DNA from: SZUA-36 sp963801195 | GTDB lineage: Bacteria > Pseudomonadota > Gammaproteobacteria > Xanthomonadales > SZUA-36 | DNA length: 64,000 bases | Assembly (NCBI GenBank): GCA_963801195.1 | Contig: CAWDDX010000004.1 | Span: forward strand, 1-64,000 | Direction: 5' to 3' | Shown here: piece by piece, positions 44,771-54,200 of the stretch | Layout: each line of letters begins with the position of its first letter | How positions within the stretch are numbered: the first letter of the stretch is position 1 | The notes under the pieces: model-generated | What the model was told of the DNA's origin: nothing | Seen by the model: the letters and a program-made list of their open reading frames with translations, nothing else | The model's database searches: none | Position numbers and translations under genes: made by a program

Positions 44771-45724
44771 ATGATTTACAGACGGTCGTTTTTTGGCAAA
44801 GCCACACTGGGTGCTCTTTTGATACTTGCAACAGCATCTGTATTCGCACAGGAAACCATGCTGGGAGTTCATGGTGGCCCGGAAATCAGTAGCACACCGG
44901 GCGCTGTATCGGTCATTGACCAGTCAAATGCCACATATCAAATCTTAGCCAATCCCGTCGATGGGGTAGGCCTTACCGGTGTGGCGACTGATTCCAACGG
45001 TAGAGTATTTGCATCCAGCGCTTCGGCTGACTATGCACAAAGTGGGCCTCGCCTGGTTGAAATCGACCCGGCAACGGGAGCACTGCTGAACGATGTCGGT
45101 CGTTTGGCCACGGCATTGGGTAATGACTGCTACATAGGTGACCTGAGTTTCCAACCCGGCACGGACACTCTTTTTGCTGTCGCCGGCAACCAGGGTATCA
45201 GCCCCAGGTGTGATCAGGATTTCTCCCCAGGTGGACTCCTGGTAACCGTTAACACATCGACCGCGGAAGTCACCGTCGTTGGCAGGGATGAAACCCTGGG
45301 CAACGCCAATGGCGGGATTGCGTTTGCCGCGGATGGCACGCTCTTTTTTACCCCCTGTTGGGATTCAGGAGGCGAACTGCTAACCATTGATCCGGCGACG
45401 GCAGACATCCTGACATCGACCCCGATTGCAGACGGGTCCTGTTTCATGGGTCTCGGAGTCCGGCCCTCTGACGGCACATTGTTCGGCAGTTTTGATTACA
45501 TTAATTCCCCATCGTCAGTTCTCGTCACCCTGGACCCGCAAACGGGGGCCAAAACCCTGATTGGGGAAATGAATACAGAGATCGTCCATGACCTGACTTT
45601 TGCAAACGGATTCGCGCCACAGCCGGCGTCACCGGTTCCCGTGTTGTCCTGGCAAGCCATGTTGGGTTTGTCCGTATTACTGTTACTGATGGCATCACTG
45701 ATCTTCCGGCGTTTGCGCACCTAG
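44771..45724 (+). CDS. Exported protein with IPTL-CTERM-type tail
   Basis: The ATG at 44771 has GGAGGG ten bases upstream and gives a signal peptide (RRSFFGKATLGALLILATAS). The middle has beta-propeller-like repeats (FASSASADYAQSGPRLVEID, TLFAVAGNQGIS). The end PVPVLSWQAMLGLSVLLLLM then FRRLRT is a sorting tail of the IPTL-CTERM type: short motif, hydrophobic helix, arginine cluster. Such tails are processed by an exosortase-like enzyme (established for the class). The stop codon TAG lies in the CTAG target site of MITE-like element 3, so the extreme C-terminus may be slightly shortened. Confidence 0.85.
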   Translation: MIYRRSFFGKATLGALLILATASVFAQETMLGVHGGPEISSTPGAVSVIDQSNATYQILANPVDGVGLTGVATDSNGRVFASSASADYAQSGPRLVEIDPATGALLNDVGRLATALGNDCYIGDLSFQPGTDTLFAVAGNQGISPRCDQDFSPGGLLVTVNTSTAEVTVVGRDETLGNANGGIAFAADGTLFFTPCWDSGGELLTIDPATADILTSTPIADGSCFMGLGVRPSDGTLFGSFDYINSPSSVLVTLDPQTGAKTLIGEMNTEIVHDLTFANGFAPQPASPVPVLSWQAMLGLSVLLLLMASLIFRRLRT

Positions 45725-45931
45725 GAGCCTGTCGGATTTAGCATGATCTACTCGGCAACTGCTCCATGCGTTAACCTACCTCCCACATCCATGTGGTCGT
45801 GCGGAAAAGCCGGGTTTGGGCAGATTCCCCACTCTTTCTCGTTAAATAGCGGTGCTATTCGCCTCAAAAGACCGAAAAATCTGACTCAAATCGGCTTGCC
45901 CTCGCTACGATCGGCTAAACCCGACAGACTC
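45725..45931. mobile_element. MITE-like element 3 (207 bases)
   Basis: GAGCCTGTCGGATTTAG and CTAAACCCGACAGACTC are near-perfect inverted ends, flanked by CTAG (45721-45724 and 45932-45935). No gene inside. A lone end is at 26512-26524. Confidence 0.82.
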
Positions 45932-46130
45932 CTAGCCTGAATCGCCAAACGTCCGGATCCTCACGGCCAGCGCTATTTCTTTGGTAATGAGATAGCGCCG
46001 GCCGTCGTGGCTGAACGGACCCTCGCGATGATATGCAGTGCCGCTTTTCGCCCTGGCTAACCCGGATAATTCACCAAGAATCCGGAATTTGCAGCGTAGC
46101 CCGTTTGAACAACCTTCACAGAAGTCACAG

Positions 46131-46538
46131 CTAACGCATCGCTTTAAGTGAATCACCCAAAGTGTGCTTGCGGGCCCACTGTTCAATCTGTCCCTTCAGA
46201 ATGTTCCATTCCGGATGTAGCGGGCAGGGGTTTTCCGTGTCGCAGTTGCCCAGTCCAAACAGGCAGTGATCTGCGGTCGGCTCGAAGTCTACCGCGCGCA
46301 GGATATCGATAAAGCGTACTTTTTCTGGCGGCTTGGCGAGCACAAAGCCGCCGTGGTGTCCTTTTTTCGCATCGAGGATACCGTCGGCGGTCAGTCTGCG
46401 CATGATTTTCGAAAGAAAAGGCGCCGGCACATTGATGGCCTCGGCAAGATCACGCGTCAGAATCCGCTTTTCCGGGTCCTGACGTGCCAGGTAGGTCATC
46501 GCTCGCAACGCATATTCAGCCGGTCGGCTCAGGTACAT
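46131..46538 (-). CDS. Rrf2 family regulator with Fe-S-type cysteines
   Basis: The start at MYLSRPAEYALRAMTYLA (46538) is chosen; a longer frame reads upstream non-coding sequence. The helix-turn-helix (RDLAEAINVPAPFLSKIMRR) is typical of Rrf2 proteins, and three cysteines lie in HCLFGLGNCDTENPCPLH (C-x6-C-x5-C plus a histidine). NsrR, IscR and RirA bind an iron-sulphur cluster with three cysteines in this part. Next to the nar operon and divergent from it, a nitric-oxide- or redox-sensing role over denitrification is a reasonable inference. Promoter-region inverted repeat at 46586-46603. Confidence 0.88.
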   Translation of the reverse strand: MYLSRPAEYALRAMTYLARQDPEKRILTRDLAEAINVPAPFLSKIMRRLTADGILDAKKGHHGGFVLAKPPEKVRFIDILRAVDFEPTADHCLFGLGNCDTENPCPLHPEWNILKGQIEQWARKHTLGDSLKAMR

Positions 46539-46585
46539 CTTGAAAGTATTCCTTAATTTTTCCTGGCACACTTTCGCATAATTCA

Positions 46586-46652
46586 ATGGATAAAACAATC
46601 CATGGAATACCATCTCTATAGACTTGACAATCTATTGAGTTTGGACTATTTT
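46586..46652 (+). promoter_or_regulatory. narK promoter and inverted repeat
   Basis: TTGACA (46624-46629) and TATTTT (46647-46652) are 17 bases apart, aimed at the nar genes. Upstream, ATGGAT (46586-46591) and ATCCAT (46598-46603) form an inverted repeat with 6-base spacer that could be an Rrf2 site. No clear FNR box (TTGAT-N4-ATCAA) was found in 46539-46843. Confidence 0.55.
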
Positions 46653-46843
46653 AGCGGCGTGTTTTGAGTTGCCTGATAACGGCTCCCCGCAAGGGCGTTT
46701 AAGGCATCTTTTTTTGCCATTGGGATGCAAGCAACGACCTCTGTCACGATGCTGATAGCACCAGTAAAAAAAATCTGACAAGTGAAGTTGAACGGGGTTT
46801 ATGCATTCACAGACAGGCGATCTGCAGAAGCAGGAAAGAGGCA

Positions 46844-49552
46844 ATGACCAGCACCGCATCCGATTATCAATTCGATAAAAAGAAACAGATTTCCGTCCTC
46901 AGCATGAACACCCTGGCGTTTACTGTAAATTTTGCAGTATGGACCATGTTCTCCGTCATCGGCATCAAGATCAAAAGCGAGTTGGGGCTTAGTGAAACCG
47001 AATTCGGCCTGCTGATTGCCACACCGATTTTGACCGGTTCGCTGGTGCGTCTGCCGCTGGGTTTTCTCACCGACCGTTTTGGCGGACGCCGTGTCTACTT
47101 TATCCAGATGGTGCTGGTGGCGATTGCGACCTATGGGCTGCACTTCGCGACCCAGCTTTGGCAATACCTCGTCATCGGCCTGTGCATGGGTCTGGCCGGC
47201 GGTTCATTCGCCATTGGCATCGCCTACACCTCGGCCTGGTTCAGCAAGAAGCAACAGGGTGTTGCGATGGGCATATTTGGCGCCGGCAATGCGGGCGCTG
47301 CACTGAATATATTTGTCGCCCCGCTGATCATCGTGGCGCTGGGCTGGCGTTCGGTGCCGGTGATCTATTCCGTTGTCATGCTGGTGATGGCCTTTGTTTT
47401 TCTGTTGTTCACCTACCCCGATCCACAGTATGAAGACCGGCAAAAAAACAGCAGTTTCCCCTCCCTCGGCGAGCAGTTCAGGGCGCTCACCGAAACCCGC
47501 GTCTGGCGCTACGGTCTTGCCTACTATTTTGTTTTTGGCGGCTTTGTCGCGCTGTCGCTGTGGCTGCCCAAGTATTACATGGCGGAATATGGCCTGAGTC
47601 TGAAACAGGCCGCATTGATTTCATTGATCTTTGTATTGCCCTCCGGCGTCATCCGCGCCCTGGGTGGCTGGATCTCCGACAAGTTTGGCGGCGACACCGT
47701 GACCTGGTGGGTTTTCTGGGTATGTATCATTTGCCTGTTCTTCATGTCCTATCCGCCGACATCCGTCACGATCCACCGGATCAACGAGGACTTCACCTTC
47801 AACATCGCGACGGGAGTCGTTGCGTTTACGGCGTTTGCGTTTATCGTTGGCCTCGCCCAGGGTATCGGCAAGGCCAGCGTCTATCGCAGCCTGGCGGATC
47901 ACTATGCCGGCAATATGGGTCCCGTCGGCGGACTGGTCGGCGTCATCGGCGGATTGGGTGGTTTTACCCTGCCGATCATGTTTGGTATCGCCGTCGATGC
48001 AACCGGGGTGCGCAGCACCACATTCATGCTGATGTTCGGCGTACTCGCCGGCGTGATGATCTGGACCTGGATGGCGGCGCGTGGTGAGCGCGAGGAAGTC
48101 CTGTCCAGGAAACCGGGTCTGCGCGAGCAGATGGTCCTGGAAGAACTGGCGCGGCCATTGGCCACCGCCGGTCGCTGGATCAGCAACTGGCGCCCGGATG
48201 ATGCGGAATTCTGGAAGAAGGGTGGCCGGGTCATCGCCATGCGCAACCTGGTATTTTCCATGCCGCCGTTGCTATTGTCGTTTGCCGTTTGGGTGGTCTG
48301 GAGCGTGGTGGTGGTGGAACTGCCGCGAATCGGCTTCCAGTTCACCACCGGAGAGCTCTTCTGGCTGGCTGCGATTCCGGGCCTTTCCGGTGCCGCGTTC
48401 AGACTGCTTTACTCGTTTGTCGTACCCATTTTCGGCGGACGGAATTTTACGATATTCAGCACGCTGACCCTGCTGGTGCCGACCTTGTGGATGGCCGTGG
48501 CGGTGCAGAATCCGCATACCAGTTACATCGTGTTCGTCTTCATTGCACTGTTATGCGGTCTCGGTGGCGGTAACTTTTCCGCCAGCATGGCTCACATCAG
48601 CTTTTTCTTTCCGAAGAAACAGCTCGGCACGGCGCTGGGCTGGAACGCCGGTATCGGCAATCTCGGTGTCGGCCTGATGCAGGCCGTCGTACCGCTGGTC
48701 ATCTTCAGTGGTGCACTGGCCTACAAGGGCGGTTTGCCGCAGACCTATGAGCTCGGTGGTGTGACGAGCCCGGTGTGGCTGCAGAACGCCGCGCTGATCT
48801 GGATCCCGTTCATTTTGCTCGCGACAATCGCCGCGGCTTTTGGTTTGAACAACCTGCGCGGCGTGCAGGAAACCTACGCTGAGAAAACCGCCATCTTCGG
48901 GCGTAAACACGCCTGGATTCTGGGCTGGCTGTACACCGGCACCTTTGGTTCCTTCATCGGTTTTGCCGCGGCCTTCCCGATCATGCTGGCGGTTTTGTTC
49001 CCGCAATCCGACGCCCTCAAGTGGGCTTTTGTCGGACCGCTGGCGGGCGCCCTGATCAGACCGCTCGGCGGCTGGTTATCGGACCGCATCGGCGGCGCCA
49101 AGGTCACATTCTGGAATTTCGCCGTCATGTTCCTGGCCGGGGTGTGGGTCTTGCTGACCCTGCCGTCAGGCGTCGGAGATAACGATGTCGGCGGTTTCTT
49201 TGCGGCCTTCATGCTGCTCTTCATCACCGCGGGAATAGGCAACGGCTCGGTGTTCCACGTGGTGCCGTCGGTCTTCCGCAAGCTGCATGAGTGGCCGGTG
49301 CGCGACAGGGACCCGGCGACCCGGCAAGCGGCCAGTGCCGCCGGTGCGGTGGAAGCATCGGTCGCCCTGGGCTTTACCAGCGCGATCGCCGCCCTGGGCT
49401 TGTTTTTCATACCGGCCTTTGTCGCCACATCCATCCAGGCGACCGGTTCGGCCCATCTCGCGATCAGCGTGTTCAGCGCGTTTTACCTGAGCTGTGTGCT
49501 GGCGACCTGGTGGTGGTACCAGCGCAGGGACGCAGAAGTCAAATGTGATTGA
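46844..49552 (+). CDS. narK: Fused nitrate/nitrite transporter NarK1-NarK2
   Basis: 902 residues contain two complete MFS modules. The first (about 15-420) has AVWTMFSVIGIKIKSELGLS and the NarK1-type loops; the second, from about residue 460 (AMRNLVFSMPPLLLSFAVWV), is of NarK2 type. Fused NarK1-NarK2 proteins are known from denitrifiers such as Paracoccus, where one half works as a nitrate/proton symporter and the other as a nitrate/nitrite exchanger. AGGAAAGAGGC before the ATG supports the start. First gene of the nar operon. Confidence 0.93.
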   Translation: MTSTASDYQFDKKKQISVLSMNTLAFTVNFAVWTMFSVIGIKIKSELGLSETEFGLLIATPILTGSLVRLPLGFLTDRFGGRRVYFIQMVLVAIATYGLHFATQLWQYLVIGLCMGLAGGSFAIGIAYTSAWFSKKQQGVAMGIFGAGNAGAALNIFVAPLIIVALGWRSVPVIYSVVMLVMAFVFLLFTYPDPQYEDRQKNSSFPSLGEQFRALTETRVWRYGLAYYFVFGGFVALSLWLPKYYMAEYGLSLKQAALISLIFVLPSGVIRALGGWISDKFGGDTVTWWVFWVCIICLFFMSYPPTSVTIHRINEDFTFNIATGVVAFTAFAFIVGLAQGIGKASVYRSLADHYAGNMGPVGGLVGVIGGLGGFTLPIMFGIAVDATGVRSTTFMLMFGVLAGVMIWTWMAARGEREEVLSRKPGLREQMVLEELARPLATAGRWISNWRPDDAEFWKKGGRVIAMRNLVFSMPPLLLSFAVWVVWSVVVVELPRIGFQFTTGELFWLAAIPGLSGAAFRLLYSFVVPIFGGRNFTIFSTLTLLVPTLWMAVAVQNPHTSYIVFVFIALLCGLGGGNFSASMAHISFFFPKKQLGTALGWNAGIGNLGVGLMQAVVPLVIFSGALAYKGGLPQTYELGGVTSPVWLQNAALIWIPFILLATIAAAFGLNNLRGVQETYAEKTAIFGRKHAWILGWLYTGTFGSFIGFAAAFPIMLAVLFPQSDALKWAFVGPLAGALIRPLGGWLSDRIGGAKVTFWNFAVMFLAGVWVLLTLPSGVGDNDVGGFFAAFMLLFITAGIGNGSVFHVVPSVFRKLHEWPVRDRDPATRQAASAAGAVEASVALGFTSAIAALGLFFIPAFVATSIQATGSAHLAISVFSAFYLSCVLATWWWYQRRDAEVKCD

Positions 49553-49640
49553 CGGGTGCTGTTAAACGGGATGGTAAACGGCAGTCGTGTAAGTAAGAAA
49601 ACGATCTGAACAAATCGATAGACAGGGTCAGGAGAACCTT

Positions 49641-51248
49641 ATGGCCAAAGATATTCAAAGCTGGAACCCGGAAAACGAACAGGAATGGGCCGCAACGGGC
49701 AAATCCATTGCCACCCGCAACCTGTGGATTTCAATTCCGAGCCTGTTGTGCGGTTTTGCAGTCTGGCTGTACTGGGGCATCATCACGGTGCAGATGCTCA
49801 ACCTGGGGTTTCCCTATGCAAAATCGGAACTGTTCTCCCTGGCGGCCATCGCCGGCCTTTCGGGTGCGACATTGCGCATTCCCAGCACTTTTTTCATACG
49901 CATCGCGGGTGGTCGCAACACCATCTTTTTCACCACCGCTTTGCTGATGATTCCGGCCCTTGGCACCGGTATCGCCCTGCAAGACCCGAACACGCCATTG
50001 TGGCAGTTCCAGTTGCTTGCCCTGCTTTCCGGTTTTGGCGGCGGTAACTTCGCTTCGTCCATGTCCAACATCAGCTTCTTCTATCCCAAGAAACAGCAGG
50101 GCCTGGCGCTGGGCCTGAACGCCGGGCTGGGTAATTTTGGTGTCACCACGATGCAGATCCTGGTGCCGCTCAGCATGACAATTGCAATGTTTGGCGGCGA
50201 ATCGATGACCTTGCAGAACGCCAGCGGCACGTTGATCGGAAAAATCCCTGCGGGCACCGAAACCTACTTGCAAAACGCAGGATTCGTCTGGTTGCTGTTC
50301 CTGGTGCCGCTGGCATTTGCGGGCTGGTTCGGGCTGAATAATATTCGCGATGAGCACGTTTCACCGAATGTCGGTCACCCAATTTCCTCGTTTGCGATCA
50401 TCTCTTTCATGCTGCTGATCGGCCTTTTTACCGCCGGCAGCGGTTTGTGGTTGATGCTGCCTGAATCGACCAACGGTTCCGGTTTCAACGTTCCCAAGGA
50501 ACTCGTTCTGTTCATGGTCGTGGTATTGACACTGGCGCTGCTGCGGCTGATTCCCGGTGAAGTGGGCGCGAACCTGAAGCGGCAGTTCCAGATTTTCAAG
50601 AACAAGCACACCTGGGTGATGAGCCTCATCTACACCATGACTTTCGGCTCTTTCATAGGCTTCGCGGCGGCGTTTGCGCTGGCGATCAAGGTCGTATTCG
50701 GCTATCAGCACGTGGAAGTTGACGGTGTCATGACACACGACCTGATCAACCCCAACGGCCCATCCGCCCTGATGTACGCCTGGATGGGCGCCTTTATCGG
50801 TGCCCTGATCCGGCCGGTGGGCGGTGTGATCGCCGACAAGATGGGCGGTGCCAAGGTCACCCAGATCATTTCGGTGATCATGTTCGGCAGCGCGCTGGGT
50901 GTGGCCTATTACCTGAAACAGGCGTATTCGTCGGCTACACCGGAACAGTACTTCGTACCTTTCCTGCTGCTGTTCCTGCTGTTGTTTGCGGCCACCGGCA
51001 TTGGCAATGGTTCGACCTTCCGGACCATTTCGCAGGTTTTCAACAAAGAACAGGCAGGCCCCGTGCTGGGTTGGACATCGGCCATCGCCGCTTACGGCGC
51101 GTTTTACATTCCACAGGTTTTTGGTGAGCAGATCAAGGCCACGACACCGGAAAATGCGCTGATCGGATTTGCCGTATTTTATGGTGTCTGCATCGTTATC
51201 AACTGGTGGTTCTATTTGCGCAAAGGCGCGGAATTCCACAATCCCTGA
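49641..51248 (+). CDS. narK2: Nitrate/nitrite transporter, NarK2 type
   Basis: A single MFS module of 535 residues resembling the second half of the fusion gene: ATRNLWISIPSLLCGFAVWL at the start, NISFFYPKKQQGLALGLNAG and GGVIADKMGGAKVTQI near the end. Moves nitrate in or nitrite out. The start follows CAGGAGAACC. The gap to narG is 15 bases, so one transcript is expected. Gene symbol is by analogy with the fused gene's second half; functions of the two cannot be told apart from sequence. Confidence 0.88.
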   Translation: MAKDIQSWNPENEQEWAATGKSIATRNLWISIPSLLCGFAVWLYWGIITVQMLNLGFPYAKSELFSLAAIAGLSGATLRIPSTFFIRIAGGRNTIFFTTALLMIPALGTGIALQDPNTPLWQFQLLALLSGFGGGNFASSMSNISFFYPKKQQGLALGLNAGLGNFGVTTMQILVPLSMTIAMFGGESMTLQNASGTLIGKIPAGTETYLQNAGFVWLLFLVPLAFAGWFGLNNIRDEHVSPNVGHPISSFAIISFMLLIGLFTAGSGLWLMLPESTNGSGFNVPKELVLFMVVVLTLALLRLIPGEVGANLKRQFQIFKNKHTWVMSLIYTMTFGSFIGFAAAFALAIKVVFGYQHVEVDGVMTHDLINPNGPSALMYAWMGAFIGALIRPVGGVIADKMGGAKVTQIISVIMFGSALGVAYYLKQAYSSATPEQYFVPFLLLFLLLFAATGIGNGSTFRTISQVFNKEQAGPVLGWTSAIAAYGAFYIPQVFGEQIKATTPENALIGFAVFYGVCIVINWWFYLRKGAEFHNP

Positions 51249-51263
51249 TTTTTGGAGCTAGCT

Positions 51264-54200
51264 ATGAGTCACTTTCTCGACAACCTGACCTATTTCACCA
51301 GGAAAAAGCCGGAAACATTTTCCGACGGGCATGGCATTACCACCAATGAGTCGCGTGACTGGGAACGCGCCTACCGCGGCCGCTGGTCACATGACAAGGT
51401 GGTACGCTCCACCCACGGCGTGAATTGCACCGGTTCGTGCAGCTGGAAAATATTTGTCAAGGGCGGCCTGGTCACCTGGGAAACCCAGCAAACCGATTAC
51501 CCGCGCACCCGGCCGGACCTGCCCAACCATGAACCACGCGGTTGCTCGCGCGGCGCCAGCTATTCCTGGTACCTGTACAGCTCGGCGCGCTTGAAGTACC
51601 CGATGATCCGCAGCCAGCTGTTGAAGTCCTGGCGTGCGCTCAAAGAGCAGCATGGCGATCCGGTTGTGGCATGGCAGCACCTTGTCGAAGATAAAGCGGC
51701 GTCCAAAGCCTACAAGTCCGCACGCGGCCTCGGCGGCATGGTCCGCGGTGACTGGGACGAGCTCAATGAGATCATCGCAGCCTCGAATATTTACACGGCC
51801 AGGACCTACGGGCCGGACCGGGTGGTCGGGTTTTCACCGATCCCGGCCATGTCGATGATCTCCTACGCCAGCGGCTCCCGTTACCTGTCGCTGATCGGCG
51901 GAACCTGTTTGAGTTTCTACGACTGGTACTGCGATCTGCCCCCAAGCTCCCCGCAAACCTGGGGTGAACAGACCGATGTGCCGGAAAGCGCCGACTGGTA
52001 CAACTCCAACTACATCATTGCCTGGGGTTCGAACGTACCGCAGACACGCACTCCGGACGCGCACTTTTTTACCGAGGTGCGTTACAAGGGTACCAAGACC
52101 GTCGCCGTCACGCCCGATTACAGCGAGGTCGCCAAGCTTTCCGATACCTGGATACCGGCGCGGCAGGGCACCGACGCCGCCGTCGCCATGGCCCTGGGAC
52201 ACGTGATTCTGAAAGAGTTTTACGTCGACGGCCACAGTGACTATTTCAGCGAGTATGTGCGCAAGTATTCCGATATGCCGTTTCTTGTCATGCTGGATAA
52301 AAAAGACGGCCGTTGGGTGCCGGGGCGCACACTGCGCGCATCCGACTTTGCAGACCAGTTGGAGCATAAAAACAACGCGGAATGGAAACCGGTTGTATTT
52401 GATACGGACAGCAAAAAAGTGGTCGTGCCCAATGGCACCATCGGTGCGCGCTGGGGCGACCAGGGCAAGTGGAACCTGGAAGAAAAGAACCAGCACGACG
52501 GCAATGCCATCACCCCGTTGCTGAGCTTCCTCGACGCCGCCGACGAGGTGTTGCCGGTTGCTTTCCCGTATTTTGCCAACAAGGAACATGAGCAGGCAAT
52601 TTTTACCCACAGCGACCACGACAGTATCCTGAACCGCAAGGTGCCCGTGAAAACGCTGCAACTGGCCGAGGGTTCGGTCAAAGCGGTGACGGTCTATGAC
52701 CTGATGCTGGCCAACTATGGCCTGGACCGGGGCCTGGACGACGACCAGGTTGCGCAAAGTTACGACGACGATATTCCGTACACGCCGGCCTGGCAGGAAA
52801 GAATCACCGGCGTCAAGCGGGATGTGATCATCCAGGTCGCACGCGAATTTGCACAGACGGCGGACAAGACCCGGGGCCGTTCGATGGTGATCCTGGGTGC
52901 AGGCATAAACCACTGGTACAACATGGACATGACCTACCGCGGCATCATCAACATGCTGATCATGTGTGGTTGCGTTGGCAAAAGCGGTGGCGGCTGGGCG
53001 CATTACGTCGGCCAGGAAAAACTCAGACCACAAACCGGCTGGTTGCCATTGGCCTTCGGCCTCGACTGGCACCGTCCGCCCCGCCATATGAACAGCACAT
53101 CGTTTTTCTACGCCCACTCCAACCAGTGGCGCTATGAAAAACTGGAACTGGATGAAATCCTTTCCCCGCTTGCGGATAAGTCGGACTGGGAAAACCAGAG
53201 CCTGATCGACTGCAACGTCCGTGCCGAGCGCATGGGCTGGCTGCCATCTGCGCCGCAGTTGGAAGAAAATCCGTTGGAGCTTTCAAAGAAAGCCAGGGCA
53301 GCCGGTGTCAGCTGCGTTGACTACTTGGCGGGTCGGCTGAAAGACGGCAGCCTGCGGATGTCCTGCCAGGCGCCGGACAACCCGAGCAATTTCCCGCGCA
53401 ACATGTTTATCTGGCGCTCCAACCTGATGGGTTCCAGCGGCAAGGGTCATGAATACATGCTGAAACACCTGCTGGGCACCAAGAACGCTGTACTGGGCAA
53501 GGACCTGGGTGAGACCGGCGGGCAAAAACCCAGTGAAGTCGAATGGGTCGATGGAGACACCGAGGGCAAGCTTGACCTGTTGGTCACGCTGGATTTCAGG
53601 ATGTCCACCACCTGCGTGTACTCGGATATCGTTCTGCCGTCTTCGACCTGGTACGAAAAGAACGACCTCAATACCTCCGACATGCACCCGTTTATCCACC
53701 CCCTGTCCCGCGCGGTCGATTCCGCCTGGGAAAGCCGCAGCGACTGGGACATTTACAAGGAACTGGCGCGGGTCTATTCAAAGCTGTGCGTGGGCCACCT
53801 GGGCACGGAAACCGATATCGTTGCCTTGCCGATCCTGCACGACACGCCGGCCGAACTGGGCCAGGCGCTGGATGTGAAGGACTGGAAGAAGGGCGAATGC
53901 GACCCGGTTCCGGGCAAGACCATGCCAAATTATATCGAGGTGGTCCGAAACTATCCGGATACCTATAAGAAATTCACTTCACTCGGCCCGCTGATGTCAA
54001 AAGCCGGCAACGGCGGCAAGGGCATCGCCTGGAACACCGAGGACGAGGTCAAGCTGCTTGGCGGTCTGAACCGCGTGGTGACGGAGGAGGGTGTTTCAAA
54101 AGGACTGCCGAAGATCGATACCGATATCGACGCCTGCGAAGTGGTGCTGTCTCTGGCACCGGAAACCAATGGCCAGGTTGCCGTCAAGGCCTGGCAGGCG

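Noticed and set aside
46539..46613. Longer start of the Rrf2 gene
   Set aside because: The extension is not part of the family, whose N-terminus is M-Y-L-S-R-x-x-E-Y-A-L-R; the inverted repeat also lies there.
51834..53117. Long minus-strand frame of 427 codons opposite narG
   Set aside because: It lies wholly inside narG, has low-complexity composition and no family features; it is a shadow of the GC-rich gene.
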